64,000 nt of DNA from Cunninghamia lanceolata (lineage: Eukaryota; Streptophyta; Pinopsida; Cupressales; Cupressaceae). The stretch spans positions 6,262,001 to 6,326,000 of the forward strand of contig BSBN01000860.1 in NCBI GenBank assembly GCA_027924645.1. The letters are read 5' to 3'. The first letter of the stretch is position 1, and every line of letters begins with the position of its first letter. The notes below the pieces were generated by a model. It was given only the letters and a program-made list of their open reading frames with translations. It did not search any database and had not been told where the DNA came from. Positions 23,766 to 35,700 of this stretch are shown piece by piece. The position numbers and the translations under genes are program-made.

Positions 23766-24656
23766 GGTTTAGGGATAGTGTTGAGGGTCAAGGGATTAGG
23801 GTTAATGTAGAGTGTTGAGGGTCTAGGGATTAGGGATAGGGTTTAGGGTTGAAAGTTTAAGGATTGAGGGTTGAGGCTTTAGGGTTGAGGGTTAAGGGAC
23901 TAGGGTTTAAGATATAGTGTCGAGGGTTGAGGTTTTAGGGTTTAAGGTGTAAGAGATAAGGGTTGAGGGATAGGGTTTATGGTTTACAGATAAGGGATTA
24001 GGGTTTAAGGTATAGTGTTGAGGGTTTAGGGTTAAGGAATAGGGATAGCGTTTAGGGTTTAGGGATGAGGGATTAGGTTTGAGGGTTGAGGGATTAGAGT
24101 TGAGGGTTGAGGGTTGAGGGATTAGGATTTAGGGTCAAGGGACTAGAGTTTAAAGTATAGTGTTGAGGTTTTAGGGTTGATGGATTAGGGTTTATAATTG
24201 ACGGATTAGGGTTTGATGTTCAGGGTTGAGGGTTGAGGGTTTAGGGATAGGGTTGAGGGTCGAGGGATTAGCATTAAAGTAGAGTGTCAAGGGTATAGGG
24301 ATTAGGGATAGGGTTTAGTGTTGAAGGTTTAAGGATTGAGGGTTGAGGCTTTAGGGTTGAGGGTTAAGGGATTAGGGTTTAAGATATAGTGTCGAGGGTC
24401 GAGGTTTTAGGGATAAGTTTTAGGGTTTAAGGTTTAAGGGTTGAGGGTTGAGGGATAGGGTTGAGGGTTTAGGGATAAGGGATTAGGGTTTAAGGTATAG
24501 TGTCGAGGGTTTAGTGTTTAGGAATAGGGATAACATTTAGGGTTTAGGGATGAGGGATTAGGGTTGAGGGTTGAGGGATGAGGGTTGAGGGTTGAGGTAT
24601 TAGGGTTTAGGGATAGGGTTTAGGGTTTAGGGTCAAGGGATTAGGATTTAAGGTAT
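22027..24656 (-). repeat. Inverted telomere-type array, TTTAGGG orientation
   Basis: About 2.6 kb of TTTAGGG, TTGAGGG and ATTAGGG units with a recurring GGTTTAAGGTATAGTGT signature every few hundred bases. The signature is the reverse complement of the one in the arrays on either side. It is a higher-order, degenerate repeat in inverted orientation relative to 19700-21280 and 24784-24992. Confidence 0.85.
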
Positions 24657-24783
24657 AGTATCTGCCTAATCCATTTGCCTTCCATGTATCCCTTACCAAC
24701 ATCAATGAGGGCACTCGACATGGTCCATGCGTGAGGACATCATTCTCTAGTGGAACTATAACCTTTTAGTGTAGTGTAACACA
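24657..24783 (+). repeat. Unique block, partial copy 3
   Basis: Matches the right end of the block (from CTAATCCATTTGCC through the ACCTTTTAGTG segment) and leads into another CCCTAAA array. It resumes plus orientation after the inverted array. Confidence 0.8.
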
Positions 24784-24992
24784 TCCTTCAACCCTCAACC
24801 CTAAACAATATACCTTAAACCCTAATCCCTCCACCCTAAACCCTAATCCCTCAACCCTAAATGCTATCCCTAACACTTGAATCCTCAACCCTTAAACCTT
24901 AAACCCTAAACCCTCAACCCTAAACACTATACCTTAAACCCTAATCCCTAATCCCTAAACCCTAATCCCTCACCCTAAACCCTAATCCCTTA
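24784..24992 (+). repeat. Degenerate telomere-type array, right segment
   Basis: CCCTAAA/CCCTCAA units in plus orientation end at CCCTTATGTCAGCC, where ordinary sequence begins. Confidence 0.85.
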
Positions 24993-25729
24993 TGTCAGCC
25001 TGATAACAATAGGAATGACTATTATTCATTGGAAGGACACTCGGTAATGACTAAAAGGATTTCTAATAATTTAGATTACCCCTGTATCGGGTAAACTTCA
25101 TATTGTTCTCCCTGAAACATTAAGTAAGACAAAAGGCACCTATGCAATATCAGTGAGATTACTAAATGTCTTCCCGACTGAATAAGATAACTGAAGGGAC
25201 ACTGCGTATCAAAAAGACATTCAGTGAGTCTTGGCAATCAGTTATGAATATATAAACAAAGATGACACCAAATGAAGTACATAGATCAGCCTGAAACTAG
25301 GACATTTCCACTGATGCAATCTGACATTTTGAAATTCAAAAAATCTATTGCATTCATTTCCAATGATGGACATTAATGGCTGCACGAACGAACATTATAT
25401 GAACAATTTTGATTGAAAAGGGATTGAACTTGTTAGAACCAAAAATAATTTTACATCTCTCACCAACCTCTTCACACTTATCCTCTATATACCATGGAAA
25501 TTGGCCACATTATAATTTTGTGATTAAAACAATTTATGAAAATTTGTGTGATAAGATCCATATTAACTCCTATTGCTAAAACATGTGTGAAAAAATCATA
25601 TCAGAACAATTAAATTTATGAACAAATCTTCATAATATCTTTTTCTAAGTGTATCGGCCTAGCAATACTTCATCATTGGAACCATGTTTATAGCTCCACT
25701 AACAACCATATCAAAAACAATTTACAACA
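24993..25729. other. Sequence upstream of family D plus copy, no gene
   Basis: No coding region is recognised. It begins TGTCAGCCTGATAAC right after the telomere-like array and may be the left edge of the family D element, but I found no matching terminal repeat downstream. Confidence 0.4.
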
Positions 25730-26360
25730 TTATTTGAAGTCCTTACCCCGATAGATTGATATAGCCAACTACAGTGAGCTCATCGTTGAAACACATAATC
25801 ATTGGTAGGATAGATATTCATATTCCCCCGATGACCTAATATAACTGTGGGTTGTCCAAAATTAGACATAATTGGCCGAACATGCCCTCGTCGTTGGAGT
25901 TCCCATCATACTCCGACTGATAGTCCTATAAACATTACTCATAGCCATATCGGGCTAACAATTTTCTATCAGCCTAACTCTTGAGAGTCCCTCACCAATA
26001 GACTGATAAAATCAACAAAAGCTAGCACATCATTGTGACTCATAAACATCGGTGGAACAAATGTTTCTATTCCCCCAATAACCTGATATGACCATAAGTT
26101 AACCAAAGGTGCAATATTGTTAGCCCTCATCATTGGAGTTCCCATCATACTCCCACCGATACTCCTATAAACATAACTTGTAGCCATATCAGGCTAACAA
26201 TATCCTATTGGCCTAACTCTTGAGAGTCCCTCACCAATAGATTGATAAAATCAACAAAAGCTAGCACATCGTTGTGACTCATAAACATTGGCGGAACAAA
26301 TGTTTTTGTTCCCCTGATAACTCGATATGACCATAAGTTAACCAAAGGTGCAATATCTCC
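25730..26360. repeat. Three diverged tandem copies, about 240 bp each
   Basis: Copies 2 and 3 (about 25920-26110 and 26160-26350) align with an offset of about 239 bp and share AACTCTTGAGAGTCCCTCAC. A more diverged first copy lies around 25745-25860 (GATAGATTGATA, CATCGTTG, CCCCCGATGACC). Minus-strand open stretches through them repeat the same peptide and are repeat by-products. They sit in the leader of the family D plus copy and may be LTR or promoter repeats. Confidence 0.7.
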
Positions 26361-26747
26361 CAAGCTAAGGTACATCGAGGTAATGTTACCTGGTGTCCCA
26401 CTGATACACCGACACAAAGAGTTCATCAATGAAGGAAGCTGACATCGGTAAAACATAAATAACAATCTTAATGATGCAGCGATAATAATTATTGTGACAT
26501 CTCGAGGCATCGTTCTGATATTCAAAATAAATGACCTCCTCCTATGATAGGAATAAAAGTGAGTTGCACCATAGTTTGATCACATAGCTCCTGTAAAACT
26601 TGAACAAATTGCAAAAGGGGCTAAAGGATAAGGGAACTGAAGCTCCCACATAGTAAAGCGAAGAAAAACTAATGGGAAAGTGAAATTCAAGTAAGTACAC
26701 CGATCCCAGCTGAGAAATTTTGTCTCTTAAAGGTTTGAATTCAAGCA
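26361..26747. other. Leader of family D plus copy
   Basis: No gene is recognised. This stretch directly precedes the ATG at 26748. Confidence 0.4.
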
Positions 26748-29700
26748 ATGGGGGATAGTGCCGAAAAACCTAAAAATAAGAAACTGAAAATTGAAAAGAG
26801 ACCATTAAACCAAGACTTGATAGATCAGTGTCTTGGGTCAGGACCAAGACCAAAAAGAAGTGTACAGATGAACCCCTCACATGATTGATTGTTGGACAAT
26901 CACAAGGACTTGGGAGATGTATGGACTCCACTACGAGGGTACGAACTTTTCTTATACCACTATAGAAAACAATATAGGTTTTTACCAGTCTGTAACCCAT
27001 GGAGGCTGAACCTATGGAGATCAGTTGTACCAGAGGTGTTTCTCAATGTAGAATTAATGAAATCCCTTACCAGTAAATATGATCCAAAAATGAGAACTAT
27101 TTGAACACACAGTGGTGATAATTTACTGGTTATTTCAAAAGATCTAATTTCCAATGTATTTCAATTACAGTGTGGTTTTGATTTACCATTCACAATCAAA
27201 GATCTATTGCTAGAGTATCGTCACATGGATACTAGCTATAAAAGGTGGAGGTTGGCCTTGCATAGGCCTAAGGATGAAGAAGGACAATTAAGGAAATTCT
27301 CTAGCAATGAGAATCATCCATTTCATGAAGATCTGTTTGAAGAGTATTTTCGATACACCTATTATGTAGCTGGTAAAGTCTTGGGAGTAGAGGTCCCACC
27401 TCTAATGTCAATTGCACCAATGGTTTTAGCCACAGATGTATAGAATAAGTGGGCCAGGCCTTTTGAGTATGCTAGCTTTGTGGCTAATTCCCTAAATCAA
27501 GGGCTGGAAAAAATAAAAAATAACAGTGATAGCATCAACTTCAAACACTATTCCTTATTAATGCATTTGCATTTGTATGAGAGACATGATAGAGGATTTT
27601 GGAGCAGTGAACTAAGGATAAGGGATTCTTTCAATAATGGGGATCCTAAACCTGTACAGATGTGGACTTCGTTATGGGATAGCCGATTTGGTAGATTTCA
27701 CTACCTTTACTTTGAAGAGTGTTTTGTAAAACCTTTAATGGAGTTACTCAGATATCCCTGGGATTATAATCTATCCCCAAGGATGCAGAGATTTCTAAGA
27801 CCCAAAGAAAATGACCCTAAAAGTAAAGTGGACCATAACTAGGGAGATTTGTATGCTTTCCATGACTGCACAGTGATTAGAGTTTATGGATTTGAGGGCA
27901 CCCCACATTTGTTGCCACGAATAGTTTCTGATCGGATTGCCTATCTAGAGATTGTGAGGCAATTAGCAAAATCTGATGCCATACACCTCAAGAAGCATAA
28001 CAAACAGTCAATCATGCCCAACACTCTATGTTTTGAAGATTTCATAGTGGTCACAAATGAAGGGTATGATGAAATTAATACTAAATTGGCATAGTTCAAT
28101 CATCCCATAGGTAATGAAAGACAAAATTTTGATTCAGAGGAATTTATTCATAAAGCAAAGATTTCACAAGGGCTCTCAGGATATGAACATTTATTTTTAG
28201 AGGAAGATGTGATTAGAAACCTTGATGAGGCCTTACTATCAACAAAATGGGCACATTCAACAAAGTGATCCTTGCTGATGAATGGAAAAGAAAACATGTC
28301 CAATCTTATTCAAAAATGTTTTGTGAAATACAGGATCCACTAGAAAGGATTGAACAATTGATTGCTCATGCAGATGAAATCATAAAAGATGTGCCCCCAG
28401 TTGTTTTTGATACAACTTATACAATCTATTCAGGAACACAAGCCAAAGACATAGAGCCTCTGGGCTACAAAGCCTCACAGCCTTCCCCTGAAGTATGCTT
28501 TTCTATAGATACTGACATAAGTGAAGAAGGGGAAAGTGATGAAGAAAGTGAACAAATGAAGCCAATAAATGCTCCTAAAATAGCACAATATGAGCATCCT
28601 CCTGAATTGAATAATGTAAAGTTTGAGACATCAGATGAATTATCTGATGACATTAGAATCTTGGTTGCACATAAATTTATTTCTGATGATGATTTTATTA
28701 AAACTCCCAAATTTAAGTCATTTGTCTATGAATACAAAGGAAAAAAAGGTGAGAGAAAAAATGCAAGATGTCACTTTTGAACAAGAGGTTACTACTTTGG
28801 ATGAATTGAAAAGGGAAGTTGATAAAGAGATGGATTCCATCACTCCTAAAAGAGGAAGGGAGTTGCTTCAAGAAGCCAAAGTATTGCTCTTGTCAGGGTG
28901 GGATATGAGTTCAGCAATTGTGTTTGATAGCTTCAAGAAGAGAGAAGACAAAACAATGAATTTGACTGAAGAAGCCACTAATAAGATATACTTAGGATCA
29001 AGATCAAGGTATAATACAGATGAAGCCACTCTACTCTTTTGGTCAATTTACCCACAGGATAAGAGACCAGCAATTTCTAATAATTCAAATCAAATGTTTT
29101 GTCATCTCTTAGTCAAAAGGGTAGGGGATACTGACCCCATGGAAACAACAGAGATCAACATTAATGTGGCAAAGTTCAAAAAGGCACAAGTTGAAAAATT
29201 ACTTAAAGACAATGATAGACTAAAGAAGGAGTTGTTATATCAAAAGGAAAGATCCTCTTCCTCTTCTATATCACAATTCTATCCTCCAGACCTTGAGAAA
29301 GATAAGAAAGTGTTGGATGCACTTACTGATGCATCTTATTGGAAAAATTGCCATCTAAAATCCCAAGGGAAATGTAAAGAGCTAGAGAAGGAAGTAAAAA
29401 CTATCAAATACGATATGACATCTGAATTAATCAAGGAAAGATTCAATAAAATGATGAGTTGTACTGATACCTATTGGAAATTGTTTAAGCTAACACACTC
29501 AGTAATGGAAAAAAATAAAAGATTACAGGGGAGGATGACTGAAAAGAAAGAAGACCTTTTGGGCAAAGGGATCTTGGTGGGACAAACATTATAGGTATAT
29601 AATGATTTGATAGTCACATGATTAATATCATGACAAGCTCAAAGAAGAGCTTGATTATTTTAATCTTGCTCTACCACTTCATGATAATTCTAGAAATCTC

Positions 29701-29960
29701 CAAAAATTTGATGATTGGAAGGAAGAATTGGCCATGGTTCTGACTAATGCATTATAGGAGATCAACGATGAAGAGATAGTCTTGAAAAATACTCATAAGA
29801 AGTTGGAAAAAATGATGTGAATGGAGTATGATATGAAGGAAGTGTCTATCAATGTGAATACCTATGCAGAACAGGAGTACATCCATCATCTCTTTGCAAC
29901 AAATCTGTTTATCAATCAAACCATGAACATGCCAGATACGATAGGATAGTCATCGGATGG
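26748..29960 (+). pseudogene. Family D long ORF (unknown function), plus copy, decayed
   Basis: The ATG at 26748 starts MGDSAEKPKNKKLKIEKRP. The frame continues through stops (TGA 26886 region, TGA 27102, TAG 27441, TAG 27840, TAG 28092), shifts near 28220 and shifts back near 28745. Recognisable blocks are WTPLRGYELFLYHYRKQYR, KRWRLALHRPKDEE, a region with YLYFEECFVKP and CTVIRVYGFEG, an acidic segment (SEEGESDEESEQ, about 28515-28560) and a long C-terminal coiled coil to 29594. The minus copy at 54190-57212 is homologous throughout. No gag zinc knuckle, protease or reverse transcriptase is visible. The layout (conserved N-terminal part, acidic middle, coiled-coil C-terminus) parallels element C ORF2 and family E. 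Function unknown. Confidence 0.6.
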
Positions 29961-31191
29961 AGGAGATCAGCCAATGGTATGATGGGCATCATATCAGAAA
30001 ATAGAAGCTTTGCATAGGCCTTAGATGGTCACAGACCTCTATTTGGAGATTAACGGATCGGTGCATCCATTTAATGAAATGTTTTTCTTTTCAGTTATAA
30101 TAAGTTATCAAAAGTTGTGTCTTTTTGTAGCGGGTCTGTAGCTTGTTGCCTCTCACATATAAGAGAGACCAAGACCTGAGTGAAAAAAGGAGGGTAGTAG
30201 TTCTTTCTGAAGCATTTTAGGGGACTTAGTAAGAAGATAGATTGCACCCATCCCACTCATCCACTTTCATGTTCCAAAAACTTTGCAATTAATATATATT
30301 ATGAAGTAGTATTATGGAGAAGACTATACTTAAATGGTAACCTTTTTTCAATGTTCAACTGTTGTGTTAATTTTCATGTTTATATGTTGTTGTACTGTCT
30401 CCAAAGTGATTTAAAAAAGATACAAATGATTTGATGATGATGATGATAATGATGCTTGTAATTTGGATAATTTGGATGCTTGTAATTTGCTCATACTATA
30501 ATGAAAACCTTTTGCTTACAATTTTACAAATGAGAAGAAATCTATCAAGTTCTCCCAATGCAAGAATAATGAGATTACCATTGAAAGTGATCACCATTCT
30601 TTCACAAATTAGGTCACCTGCTTCTTCCCTTTTCAAATATTGTTAAAGGAAGAGATATCTTTAAATATGTCATCAAACATTGAAAACTGATGTAGTATTT
30701 TCCTTTGTTCAGTGCATGGACTTCAAAGTCCTATGTCTAAACAGTCACCATGTATGGTGAATGGATCTTCAAATATTCATATACATTTTTCTATAATAGC
30801 TAAGTGGGTATGCAAAAACCTGTATCGTTTCATTGTGTTTTGTAATTGAGTACTCAAGGATTCAAACCATCTTGCTGTGATTTTTTAATTGTGAATGCAA
30901 AAACTCAAATCAATTCACTATACCTGCAAATTGGTTATACAAGGATTCAAATCAGTTCACTATATTTGCCAATGGGAATGCAAGGATACAAATCATTTGC
31001 ATATAACAATTAGGAGGTCTGCACAATTGAGGTCTGATATAGAAAGGTTAGAGGATAAATGCAAACATATAGGAAATTTATATAATCTATCAGGACAGAT
31101 TTGTTGTTCATGTGTGGTTATCTTGATTGGTTCCTTTTAACCTCTTGGTGCACAGCTGTTATGTGACTATTTTCATTGCTGTGTATTGCAG
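29961..31191. other. Non-coding interval between family D copy and captured exons
   Basis: No recognisable gene. Around 30840-31000 short direct repeats of the form GGATTCAAATCA/TTCACTATA occur. An AG at 31190-31191 marks a plausible splice acceptor for the next exon. Confidence 0.4.
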
Positions 31192-31439
31192 GATCTAGAG
31201 GAGGCCATGGAGAGAGGATGTGGATGGCGTAGAACTATTAAATCGCAGAGAGGAAAGTGGGTGGAAATAGATATGACAATAGAATATGCAGATACAATAG
31301 AGGTAGGAAGAGAAAGCAACCTCAACCAAAGGAGGAAGGTGTTAATGAATTCACAAATGCTACAACATAGAGGAGATAAAGTCATTGTTTTGTCCATGAG
31401 GCCTTTGAGGTCAAATTTATTGGTTGAAAATGCACAGGA
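31192..31439 (+). pseudogene. Exon of unknown gene carried in the CACTA (upstream exon copy)
   Basis: An acceptor-like TTGCAG precedes an open stretch (DLEEAMERGCGWRRTIKSQ, then GKWVEIDMTIEYADTIEVG). A homologous exon lies at 45574-45729 (YVCGRGPKIVKSHR, QWVEEDMTMDP). The stretch is cut by element C at 31440 and the target sequence resumes at 38841. I cannot name the protein. It may be a 5' exon of the SET-like gene at 46012-46937. Confidence 0.45.
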
Positions 31440-32530
31440 TGTTGATAACTGAGAGGGGGGGGTGAATCAGTTATCCTAATTATTTCCTTTATTGAACTTT
31501 CCTTTTAATTGATGCAGCATAAAATCAAACACAAAACATTAATCATGAAATAAGAAACACATGACATAGTATTTTTGACGTGGAAACCCTGTTAAGGGAG
31601 AAAACCACGGGGTGATTAACCCAAAATTATTCTCTGTTAGAAGAATAGGAAATTACAAAAATGGCACTTGCCAATTAGGGCTCACTGCCCGAGCACACTG
31701 CTCACAAGAGGCCCACTGCCTACAAGAAGACACACTGTCTACAAAGTGATGAGAATCACAGTCTTGAACTGATTGGAAGCATCTGCATATGCTGGAGTTC
31801 AGTTCCGGTTAGGCTCAGTACACTGATCTGCTGCACTTCATCTTTCCTCTGTTCTTTATTCTGCTATCTTTCACATACCGGATCCTTTTTGCTACCTCTG
31901 CTCTTTTTCTGGACTTCTTCGCATATATCTCCACAACAACACCACCTTCACAACTAAATCCATCCTCTATATATATCCGCACAAGTAATTTCATCACCTT
32001 TCTAGTCGGCATCCGGAACAGTCTAGTTTCTTATAAACTTTCATTCTGTCGGCTGAATCCTTCCTCACCAAGCAATGCGGATCAAGCATATACTTGTAGA
32101 TATCATTAATCATGTTGGCCAAACATGATTCATGCCTTCACAACCTCTGTCATCAATAGTAACCCATCCGGAAAGCAGTCTGATATTCTGCCAGTCAGTT
32201 CTTCCTCTGTTTTCACTGTCTCTCAGGAATCCGGTACTCAACCATTCATATCTTTTTCTTTGTCCATCACCGGAGGCTAAATCCTTGGAATATACCACTC
32301 AAGGTAGTCCTCTTGACTTCCCCAAATCCGCACTGCACCAAGACACTTCCTCTGAGAGATCCGGACCAATCTGTCGGACCTTGCCACATGCTCTGTTCTT
32401 CTTCACCGGACCACAACATTCTTTATTCTGACTTCCGGTAGAGACACATCATGACTTGCGGATATGTGGGATGACCTTTGTTGCCATCAATGACAACAAC
32501 CATGAATCCATATAGTGTTTCTTGCCAACA
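31440..32530 (-). repeat. Element C 3' LTR (left copy)
   Basis: 1091 bp, starting TGTTGATAACT and ending GCCAACA on the plus strand. It matches 37747-38835 at about 99%. A TATA-like run lies at 31968-31976. Confidence 0.92.
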
Positions 32531-32545
32531 ATCTCCCCCTTTGGC
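32531..32545 (-). promoter_or_regulatory. Element C polypurine tract
   Basis: On the minus strand this reads GCCAAAGGGGGAGAT and abuts the 3' LTR, the expected plus-strand DNA primer. Confidence 0.85.
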
Positions 32546-32764
32546 ATTGATGGCAACACTTAGTGAAAAATGACTAAGTGTTTTCACTATGCTCCCCCTT
32601 TGCTGATGCTCTGTCCTTATATACAATTTCCGGAACTCCCCCTTAGTTGGATCCCTCATTTTTCACTGCTCCTCACTCCCCCTTTGACATCAATGGCAAA
32701 GGGTAGGGTCCGCACACCAAAATTTTCAAAAAAAATTTCTATATATAGCCGCATATTTACATAC

Positions 32765-35700
32765 TCACATGTACTGAAGAATGTCTGCAAAGGATGTCTG
32801 CAATTGGATCATTTCTGTAGCCCAACTTTGCTTCATTCTATCCAAAATTGAAATGTGACCACTTAGCAAAAATGCAAAAGCTTCTGCCCGCTTGAGATCT
32901 GTCGGATCTTTTGTTTGGGCGGTGGTCTGAGCATCACTGATGGCCTCATGCATTGTTTCCAACTTAGGGATTATAATCCTTCTAAGTTCTCCCATCCGGT
33001 TGGTGATGTTCTTCCTTTCCTTCTCAAGATTTTTTATTTCATTCAAGACTGCAATGGTCTGACATTCTTGATTTATTATAGAGGAAGAGAGAGGATCAAA
33101 ACTTTGAGATAAGCTTTGTAGCTTATCCTGTTCCTCTTTTATTTTCTTGTCAAATGCTGCTGTTGCCTTTGACCAGGATATACAAAATTTGTAGATGTCA
33201 CCGCCATCCTTAAGAGCATTCTCTAAGCTCCTTATTCCAATGCTTACAATCTTCCTATCCTTAGAGATTAATTCTAATATTTCTAAAAATCTTTTATCCA
33301 AAAATTCCTTCTGGACCTTTTCTTCAGCTGATTTTTCTAGAGAATCAAAATGTGTATCAACACTGCTGACTAAGGTTTTTAGATTACCGGAAGTGGAGGC
33401 TGTCGGATCTATCTGGATTGATGGCATGATCTTTACAAGTACTCCGGAAGTAGCCTCTATCAACTCACAGTCTTCCATATGAGACTTCAGGAGCTTTTCA
33501 TTTGCCTTGGCATTTGCAAATGAAGCTATCTTCATTGTTTGTACCGGAGAGAGAGAGTCAAAATCAAATGGGCCTTTTAGAAGCTCCGGTTCATCAATTT
33601 CTAGAGTTTCTTTGCTCAAAAATTGTTGAACAGTTTGTGCAGTGTCTCTTGCCGGAGACAGATGTTTCTTTTCTTCTGCAGTCTTAGAACTGTCAACCTC
33701 TTTGTCTTTCACCACTGCTTCCTTCTCCTGTAATTGCTCTTCTTCTTTGGATCCGGAGACTGTAGGGGAAACCGGAGGAGAGATGCTAGTTTGTTCATGA
33801 GCCACTTCTTCTGGAGCAGAGGGTCCCAAGTCCTCAGCTGTTTCTGTACCTAAATCCTCTACAACCGGAAGATTGAACCTTTTGAAGGCCTTCCGGAGGA
33901 TCTCTTCTGTTTCTTGGGCCACTTTGTCAGTCTCGCCAAGCATGAGTTGATTCATCCTGGCTTTGCTTCTGAACTCATCTTTGCAGTCCTTGAAGATAAT
34001 GTTCATTGTCTTGGGATCAATTTGAGGATATAGCTGAATAGCTATCTGCTCCCAGATCTCAAGATCTTTAGCATGAGCATTATTCTTTCTTACTTCCATT
34101 TCCTTTTCTAGGCTTTTAGGAATAAGAGATATTATTTCAATGAAAGCCTTATTATATATGTTAAGATATTTTACTGTGGCCTCCTGCAGAGTCTTTTGGT
34201 CGGCCTCACTGAAGTCATCATATGATTCAGTCATTGGTTGAAGGTTTCCATCCACCGTGACCGACTTGATTATGCTCTCTAGTGACAGAGTGGGCTTTTC
34301 AACAGTTACCTCTGCCATTTCATCCTTATCTTGGCCTGTGGAGGGCTTACCGGATCCTTTCTTCTTCTGTTTCTTTACTTCTCTTACTCCCTCATCTGAT
34401 TCTGTTTCCTCTTCATCCTTTTGGCTTCCATAAGCCCTTGTGGCTTTTGTCTTGGATCTCTTACCGGATGCCTGAACTTCCGGTTTTGAACTTTTGGTTG
34501 TGGGAGGTGCAGGTCTCTTTGATGATCTGGTCCGGGTGGGAGCTTCAACCGGAGCACTTTCTTTACTTTTCTCTTCTTCCTCAGCCTTCCTCCTCTTTTC
34601 CCGGCTGGCATCAAGTGCCTCCTTTGAGATGCCTAGGCCTTGAGCAATGTGCTCTACTTCTTTTCTCACCTTTCTTTTGATCTCAGGTTCCCTGAGTTCT
34701 ACATGTATTTTTACACTCAGCTCCTCAAAGGTTCCAAACCTTTCTGCCTTAGGATCTCTGGGCTGACTTAGCATGTGTTGGACATGCAGCTCCACTATCT
34801 GTTCATCCACTTCATACCCCATGGGCATGATCCAGACAGTCCTTGGCTCTACTGCCTCCATTAGGCACTGATCAGTGTCAACCATAAAGCACACTGAGTC
34901 CTTGTATTTCTCAATGAGAGACTGGGGAATTCTCTCTCTTGCTTGCATCATGCTCTGAAAGTTTTTGAAGTATCCCCATAGAGCTGTATTTCTCGCTTTT
35001 GCATCCCCAAGTCCATGCAAATAGTCTCTTATCTGGACTGCAACAGGTTTGTCATTCTGCCATACCCATCCACTTGTTCCGGGTAGCTCATTCATGAAGT
35101 AGAAGAATAGACATACAATAAGAGTACCATACTTAAAGGAATTCTTCTTATCCTTCTTGATTTTCTGTATGTTTTCCATTAATTGGCTTAGCAGTAGTTC
35201 ACAGAGATCATACTTTGCATTCTTTCTTAGCATCTCATAGGCAGTGTATACTGCAGTTCCGGATACAGAATTCTCCCTGCTGGAGTGATAGATCTTGTAT
35301 CCTATTATCATTGATGCATATTTGATATCCGGATTTGAAATATCTTCAATGGTCATTGCCCTCTTGTCAAATTTTGATCCGGTGGCCTCAGTTACAATGT
35401 TGTTCTTGACAGATTTGAGGATAGGTACCCCTCCGGAAGAGTATAGACCAGTTACTGCTCTAATTGCCTCTTTTGTGATCTTGCAGGGTCTATCTAGCCA
35501 TAGAAAGTTGTCATGCATCCTGCTCAGTACATACCGGACCCATTCATCTTCTTCAAAGCAGGGGAAATGAATAAATTGCTCAAATTGTTTCTTCTGAATA
35601 TCCTTATACTCTGGTTTAAGCTCAAAAGCATTGTCAATCAGTTGCTTGTGATAGAGGTCTCTTAATTTGAATTCCCCAAATTCTTCAATGCTTGCATGTA

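Noticed and set aside
19700..24992. A true telomere or chromosome end
   Set aside because: The units are degenerate (CCCTCAA, CCCTAAT), interrupted by unique blocks, flip orientation and are flanked by ordinary sequence on both sides within a transposon.
25730..26360. CRISPR-like or other short-spacer array
   Set aside because: Only three long diverged tandem copies, no regular short repeat-spacer pattern, and the sequence is eukaryotic.
30431..30646. Met-rich ORF beginning MMMMMIMMLV
   Set aside because: It arises from a GATGAT/ATGATG microsatellite-like run and has no plausible protein character.
24993..31191. LTR pair bounding the family D plus copy
   Set aside because: I searched by eye for direct repeats between the leader and the 29961-31191 region and found none, so I did not call element borders.
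34282..34680. Plus-strand 132-codon ORF overlapping element C ORF2
   Set aside because: It is a shadow of the 1027-codon minus-strand ORF, with composition set by the opposite strand.
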